Assembly: GCA_022818135.1 (NCBI GenBank)
Contig: JAFMSR010000016.1
Span: forward strand, 4,187,721-4,251,720
Direction: 5' to 3'
Source: Saxidomus purpurata
Lineage: Eukaryota; Mollusca; Bivalvia; Venerida; Veneridae
DNA: 64,000 bases
Part shown: positions 58,401-64,000 of the stretch, one piece after another
How positions within the stretch are numbered: the stretch's first letter is position 1
Layout of the letters: every line of letters begins with the position of its first letter
The notes under the pieces: generated by a model
Seen by the model: the letters and a program-made list of their open reading frames with translations, nothing else
The model's database searches: none
Told to the model about the DNA's origin: nothing
Program-made: the position numbers and the translations under genes

Positions 58401-61400
58401 AAAATATCAATAGTGTTAGTAATGACCCAATAAAACAATGTTGTAACCAAAATAATACTGTGAGCACTTGAAAATAACTTTGTGCATGACGACAAAATGT
58501 TAGTTTACATATTTACAATGAATAACAATAGAACACTGTGTTAACACACATTATGTAAGTACGACAAGAGCAGATAAAAACCACAAAGTGGCTACACAAT
58601 AACACTATGTGATCGACAACACGGTGTAAACACGACAACACTGTGTAAACACTACAGAATTGCTGACAAATAAATAAGTACGAAGTATTAAGAAAAAACA
58701 TATTGATGATATTAGTGTATACATACAAAAATTTAACATCATAAAAGATAAACGGCGTTATGGTATGTTGAAAATACAAGAAATACATTCATTACAATTC
58801 AGTCAAAATAACAAACAACACACCAGCTAAACTAAAGAGCTTGCATACAACATCATGTGCTTTTTTCTGTTTTAGGCACACGAATGTGCACACGAATGTG
58901 CTTAACAACTCCACTTTAACACAACATGTTTGCAGACGAGTTTAAGGTGTGGTAAAACGATACTCAGCAACAGAGTAATAAGACACACAAGCAGAAAACA
59001 TAGATGAATACATACCATCAGAAATTACAGTTGTAGTTGCAACACTGGTGGTTGAACGTCCTAAGAAGGTAAAATATAGTTATTACTAAGTTGCTTGGCA
59101 ATAAAGTTTAAACGTTTAAAAGTAATTCAAAAACCCAAAGTTTCATAGAAACTTCATGAAACATTCTCAATCTTTAATAAGATAAGGAGTAGAAAAATAA
59201 TTAAAATCTCATATGTTTGACCTTGAATGTTGACCGAGATATTGAGTTACTGCTGAAACAAAATTCTGAAAATTGTTTCTATATGACAATGACAAAGATT
59301 TATTTGAACTGTAATGGAACTGTTACATAAGTTTTGGGGAAATCCTTCCAGAGGCTTATATATACAGTATCAAATTAGCATACACAAATATTAGGACAGG
59401 CGTACAAGGGTCATTCCAATACACACTTCAATAACGCAGTTTGGGACAAAGAACTTCTCAGTACCTGGTAACATCAACATAATTTAGATACTGTCATAAA
59501 GTAGATTGGTGTGTCAACTACTCATAATATAAACAATATAGAGTCACAAGATAACTTTGAACGTCTTTTTATCATTTGACACTCTTACAGATGACAGTGT
59601 TGTATAAAATTGTAATCTTCTTTATTACTGTTTCTCTGGGCATGCTGGTCGCACTATTGCATGTTTACTAGTCCCGCTTCAGTTGTATTAAACTGTAAAT
59701 GCGATTAATTACTATGCAATTCCTTTTTGACGAATCATAGTGTTAAAGTCAGTAACAACATCGGTCGAATCGAAGTACAATATGAGGAATAAAAACATGC
59801 CAATTCAACAAACTGACGACACATTTTGAATAAAATGAAAGTACAAATTATTACATAACAATCTTGGAAAATATCCTTTTGGTGGATTTTAGAATAAAAA
59901 AACTTAAAGGTAAAATCAGCGCATATAAAACGTTATTGATTTTATCCTCTAATAAAACTTTCAAGTACTCATAAAATATGTACGTCTAATAGCACATTAA
60001 GTGAGAGGAGCTCAACTAACAAGTACTGTTTGCAAGGAACTTCCTAAACTTACCTTCCATCTAACCGCATTAGATTTTCTTGAATTAACCACTAGAATGT
60101 GTTTGTTATTCTTAAACATGGAACTAAAAAGAAATAAGACAGTTCAGTATATCATAGGACTGTGGAAAACTACTTTGATCCTAGCCTAAAAGGATGAATG
60201 TCTTTTAGTGAATATACTTACTGGAAATATTAAGATCTCTTGAATTCAGCTACATGTCCTTCAGTTATAACAAACTTACCTGGTATTCTAAATGTTGCTG
60301 AGTCTAAAGTAGTTACGCTGGAGTATGAACTGTGACTTATAATAGCACGGTATGTCACTTCCTCACAGGTGGGCGTGCTGCACTCAGTATGAGTAATTGA
60401 ACTGATCGCTTTTCCTGAGGTCTGTGAATGACAAGTATAAGAACATCCAGTTGTATCTGTTGTGTCAGTTCCGTCGATTTCTTCTACATTACCATTCTGC
60501 AACAGTAAACTGCAATCATTATTATGTTGCCAGAAAACCAGAAAAATTCATCCATCCACCGGTTCAAAAAATAAAAACCTTCATTACAGTAGTAACTTTA
60601 CGTTTGAAATAACTTGTCTTGTAGTAATATTAATTCTCATTCGATGAGTGTATCTAGCTTCCTATAAAGGTCTTAACTGAAAAGACACAAAGCTATTATT
60701 TTTAAAATCACCGGCATATCTAAGTCATACACGTATCTTTAAAGCTTTATTCACAAGCTAGCACATGGTCCATATTTTATCTCTGCAATTTCAGAAATAA
60801 GAAAGTATGTCAATGTCATCCATTGTTTGTATTGAAATCCGTTTGCAAACCAGTGCATGTGATCCAAATTCTTTTGCTGTAGCTTGCTTCAAAAACAACA
60901 AAGAACGTCGAAATGTAATAATCAAGGTCACAGGGCGTGACTAGGAGTGGCCAATTTCAACCTTTGGGCGAAGATCTGAACAAAACTGGCAGCGGTCTAC
61001 TATTCAATGTTTACTATATTTATGCTAGACAAGTAAAAAAAACGTACCACCTGGGTGTTGCCAATTTCAACATCGGGGAATGATCTTAACAATTTGATAT
61101 AGAGCCGCTGGACTTAGACAAGAGTTTTTTTCAGTATGAAAGTCTATTTAAATTTAGTGATCCCAAGGGTAGGGTCAATATTGACCCAAAAGCCATGATT
61201 AGAAATTATCGGAAAAGGTCACCAAGGGTACATTTCCACATTATTTTTTCATTATCTGACGACAAGATTTTCTTAGTTTTCCAATTTGCCATTTAATGTG
61301 TAAGGAAAACAAGTCGCTTACTACGATTAGAATTTCCTTTTGATTTTTAGTTCTACATTTATGAACTAGATTGAAAGGAATCCTATAGAGGACTATGCAT

Positions 61401-62262
61401 GGATGATATTTATAAGTTACAGGTCAATTGCCCATGATGTTTGAGACGGGTTGTACTTTGAAACGAAGACTTACGGGACGCACCATGGACATAGCACCTC
61501 TTTGAGTCAAGTTAATTCAGGAACACGCATCTGTTTTTGCCAAAATTCTGGTATGATTAGGCCTATACTAACTTGGATGAAATTTTATGTCAATTCTTCT
61601 TTCATCCGGGTTTGACATTGATTTCTCCAGAAAAAAATGATTTGTACAAAGTAAACAAGATAACTATTGAAAGTTTTTGTCCATGCCGCCTCCTTCTTGT
61701 CTGACTAGGCTTATAAATAGATGTGACAATGATCTCAACATTTTAAAATTTTCATCTTGGTTTGGTCATTATTACTAAGGAATAGTTTCTGAATGTGAAC
61801 AAGATCAAATATAACAGGTTTTGTTAAACTTAAACATTAAATTTGGATATGCTTGTCAACATTACCGCATAATCGAACTTTATCGAGATTTTATAACCAT
61901 TAACATTGTATCTAGCTAATACTTATTGCATTATAAATGTGGATGATAGAATGTGGAACAGGCAATTTGAAGATGGATCATTGATCCTAATAGCTTATCA
62001 AGAACAATTTAGGCTCCTGTTTGCTATAAAACAGTACTTTTATACAAGCAACATCTTGGGAAATGCAAAGACTTTTGAAAACATTGCTTTTCATCTCATT
62101 TTGTCCTGCATGACGTGATAACACAAGTTGCACTTACCACTTTCACTATTTTCCACGTAACAGTCACATCTGAAGTTGGAAAAACACAACCTGTTTTCAC
62201 TGAGATGGTTCCACTTCTGTAGGCACCAGGGTTTGTGAGAACTGTATCACTTGCAGTATACT
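55308..62262 (-). CDS. Gene E: divergent Ig-domain protein with Ser/Thr-rich linkers, 5' end missing
   Basis: Minus-strand exons in transcript order: 62262-62138, 60496-60280, 59060-59016, 57742-57371 and 55405-55308. Phases agree at every join (1-0, 0-1, 1-1, 1-1, then stop) and all introns are GT-AG. The first two exons make one Ig-like domain split by a phase-0 intron, the third is a 15-residue Thr-rich linker, the fourth a second Ig-like domain, and the last a Ser/Thr-rich C-terminus. No membrane helix is seen, so the product may be secreted; an alternative 3' exon could change that. No signal-peptide exon was found up to 64000, so the gene probably starts outside the window or in an exon not recognised. 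It converges on gene D. The grouping of exons is inferred. Confidence 0.6.
55606..55935. mobile_element. CTCCGTATATAACGA-family element, larger or nested copy
   Basis: Several family motifs recur: GAACTCCGTACATAACGAAT at the left, TATATCCGGAGTCG and TACGGAGTGTAATG at the right, and three CTTATATCC blocks between. It looks like one copy inserted in, or joined to, another. It lies in an intron of gene E. Confidence 0.6.
56075..56470. repeat. Bivalve dispersed repeat fragment
   Basis: AAAGGGCCGAGATGGTTCTA, ATCACTCACCTATAAAAACC and repeated TGACCTAGTTTTTGATCC-like phrases are features of a highly abundant bivalve interspersed repeat, probably in the opposite orientation to the one at 496. Confidence 0.65.
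57371..57742 (-). CDS. Gene E Ig-like exon
   Basis: 372 nt on the minus strand, phase 1 to 1, acceptor ATTTTTAAG, donor GTAAGT. Core SLTMTAVYSGTGTVTAVQWY, STCTVFG, MSYECPST, FKLTLTGLQADEI and SWGATFVISG. The STC/YECP pair echoes the extra cysteines of Ig1 in genes A to D, while the usual YxC cysteine is replaced (GATF). Confidence 0.75.
59016..59060 (-). CDS. Gene E 45-nt linker exon
   Basis: Minus strand, acceptor CCTTCTTAG, donor GTATGT, phase 1 to 1. GRSTTSVATTTVISD, a Thr/Ser-rich hinge suited to O-glycosylation. Confidence 0.5.
60280..60496 (-). CDS. Gene E second half of a split Ig-like domain
   Basis: 217 nt on the minus strand, phase 0 to 1, acceptor TACTGTTGCAG, donor GTAAGT. SYTCHSQTSGKAISSITHTE, CSTPTCEEVTYRAIISHSSY and TFRIPG. 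It has four cysteines. Confidence 0.7.
60920..61220. repeat. Bivalve dispersed repeat fragment
   Basis: GGTCACAGGGCGTGACTAGG, GTTGCCAATTTCAACATCGG, GGAATGATCTTAAC and GGGTCAATATTGACCC resemble the same widespread bivalve repeat family as at 496 and 56075, with internal duplication. Confidence 0.6.
62138..62262 (-). CDS. Gene E first half of a split Ig-like domain
   Basis: 125 nt on the minus strand, phase 1 to 0, acceptor TTTTTCGTACAG, donor GTAAGT. YTASDTVLTNPGAYRSGTIS, VKTGCVFPTSDVTVTWKIVK: the C and W strands of an Ig fold. Confidence 0.65.
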
Positions 62263-64000
62263 CTGTACGAAAAATTTACAAATTTGAGATGAATAGCAGT
62301 TCGCAACAATATCTCTTTCCTTTAAGCTGCATGACATATGACGGTTATGCTGATAAATAGGAGATTTTGTAAATGAGTCGAAGACAAACCTTAAAATATG
62401 TCTGAGGAACGGCGTGTTTTATGAATCAGCCGTATTTTAAGAAGTAGACAAAATTCATTTTTCAATAAAAAGAAATGTCACAACAATTCATCTTATAATA
62501 TTAAAGTACATATTTTGTTGGCAATCAGCGGCGAGTTTTGTAGATCTTATTTTGCACAGAGTTTCCAGAATGATTTTCACTTTGTTTGAGGGCATTATTT
62601 ATTATAACAAAAGATTTTAATTAATCTGTTGTATTGAATGATGTTTAAACATTAAGAGAGAAAGTGTTTGATTCTTCTAAACAAATTGAATTTAGGCTGT
62701 CATGACTTAACCCTATTGAATAATAACATAAGCTCGGTGTATTGTTCCATTTGTAAATATCCTTGCTCCAAGTAAGGCAACGACACATTGTTGTAAATCA
62801 GTTCTTAAAGAAAGTGTTGATTCTATCATCTTGTACAGTGAAAATCATTTTTTTTAAGAATTTTGTAATTGTTTCGGCTAACTTATTTGCGTGAAACAAA
62901 TCTGTCACAACTGAACGTGTCGAGTCTCGTTGCATGGAAGTATAAATATATTTAGACACCATTTAGGAATAAACATTTGATTTATCATTCTTGCAATGTC
63001 AAAAAAATACAGCGATTTAAGATATATGTAGGCTTTAAATATAGTTCTTAAAAAGAGTGTAATAGTTTAAATATGTCGAGGTGAGAAATACTAACGCCAT
63101 TTGTCAAAATTTAGTTTTTGTGTTTTTGAGTTCATTTGTTACACATACATATCCTCATGAAATATTACAGGAAAATACCACATTTCTTTTTAGATATAAG
63201 AAAATGCAAAACTATAGTAACTCAAAATGGCTGCTTTCTTATTTGCAATACTATTCTAAGTTGAGTTGATATAGTCTTGCACTAGAAAATAACATTATAC
63301 CGAAAGAAGTTTTGGGTGCAAGACTATTGCAAGTCAAGTTACAAGTAGTTTTGCATTTAAAATAAACTTAACTTCTAAGTATTTTAAGTGCAAGGGTACA
63401 GCTTGTCCAATTAAATATTTTGTGCAGGAACAAGAATTCATTTATGATAAACAGGTTGACATAATTATTGTCACTGTTGAAGTGTTTAAAGTCCTAGAAT
63501 GAGCCATTTTGGCAATTCTTACAGAGCGTTTAATTCTTTTGTGTATTAATGTGTTGGCAGTTTCTTTGTTTTCTTAAAAAGCTTTCGCAATCAACAGCTT
63601 CTCTAGAGATAAGAATATGGTGTTTCTAAAAAATAAAACTACTGGGACATGTCTTAGGGATTTACTCATAATGATTAGCCACACAAAATGATACATTACA
63701 ACAGACTTTGTGTCATTTGCATTTTCTAAATAATAACCAAATACAAACACAATGTGTTTTGTTCCACAATTTAGTGGCAGTAATGAACTCAAAACCATTT
63801 GAAAAGTAACTTGCAGAGATTTGCTGAAGCTAAAACTCTTGTACTTTTCTCGCTTCCCAAAAAGAATTGGACTACTTCCTGTATTTGTAAAAGAGATCTC
63901 TTCAGTGTAAGAATTAGAAATGCTGTAAAACATCAACAGGTCAACAGTCATGTATAGCGTCTCTCTTGGCTTAGAGTGATTTAGTCATTCACCTTAACAG
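62263..64000. other. No recognised gene to the window end
   Basis: Possible 5' intron or flank of gene E. No signal exon on the minus strand and no other feature were recognised. Confidence 0.45.

Noticed and set aside
63574..63951. 125-residue minus-strand frame as the 5' exon of gene E
   Set aside because: No signal peptide, Ig motif or suitable phase-1 donor was found in it.

Overview
The window looks like nuclear DNA of a bivalve mollusc, most likely a heterodont clam. Genes are split by introns with GT-AG sites, the DNA is AT-rich, and there are copies of the dispersed repeat typical of bivalve genomes (the type beginning AGCTCATCTGGC and closing with a GGGCCATCATGGCCC block). It also holds tRNA-derived SINEs, several inverted-repeat elements and two large tandem arrays. 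The species assignment is an inference. No database search was run; exon models were built by hand from splice sites, intron phase and comparison between paralogous copies in the window.

Layout. 1-3072: repeats only. 3113-6480 (+): a complete three-exon Golgi glycosyltransferase of the core-2/I-branching beta-1,6-GlcNAc transferase (GCNT) family, 497 aa. 6744-7925: a CpG-rich 49-bp satellite of about 24 units. 9200-51985 (+): a cluster of four tandem paralogous immunoglobulin-superfamily receptor genes, called A-D here. Gene A (10028-20810) is intact: signal peptide, seven Ig domains, one membrane segment and a tyrosine tail (852 aa). Gene B (26471-33171) is a recent copy of A damaged by two internal deletions and a frameshift. 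Gene C (37231-44425) has a frameshifted first Ig exon and a mutated splice acceptor, but an open frame if both are bypassed. Gene D (46968-51985) is intact with three Ig domains (451 aa). 55308-62262 (-): part of a divergent Ig-domain gene, E, with Ser/Thr-rich linkers; its 5' end is not found here.

The main point of interest is the cytoplasmic tail shared by A, B, C and D: YxxL, ten residues with YSN inside, then YxxL or YxxI. This has the spacing of an ITAM-type signalling motif. Because almost every exon is symmetrical (phase 1 at both ends), Ig modules can be gained, lost or skipped without changing the frame, and the four copies differ in domain number. This resembles a family of variable surface receptors, perhaps for immunity or self/non-self recognition, but function is inferred.

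The cluster is also shaped by mobile DNA: a 2,367-bp element inserted at TTAA in the B flank with its empty site preserved in the A flank, a 42-bp minisatellite expanded to about 70 copies in an intron of A but present once in B, and microhomology at one of the deletions that made gene B.
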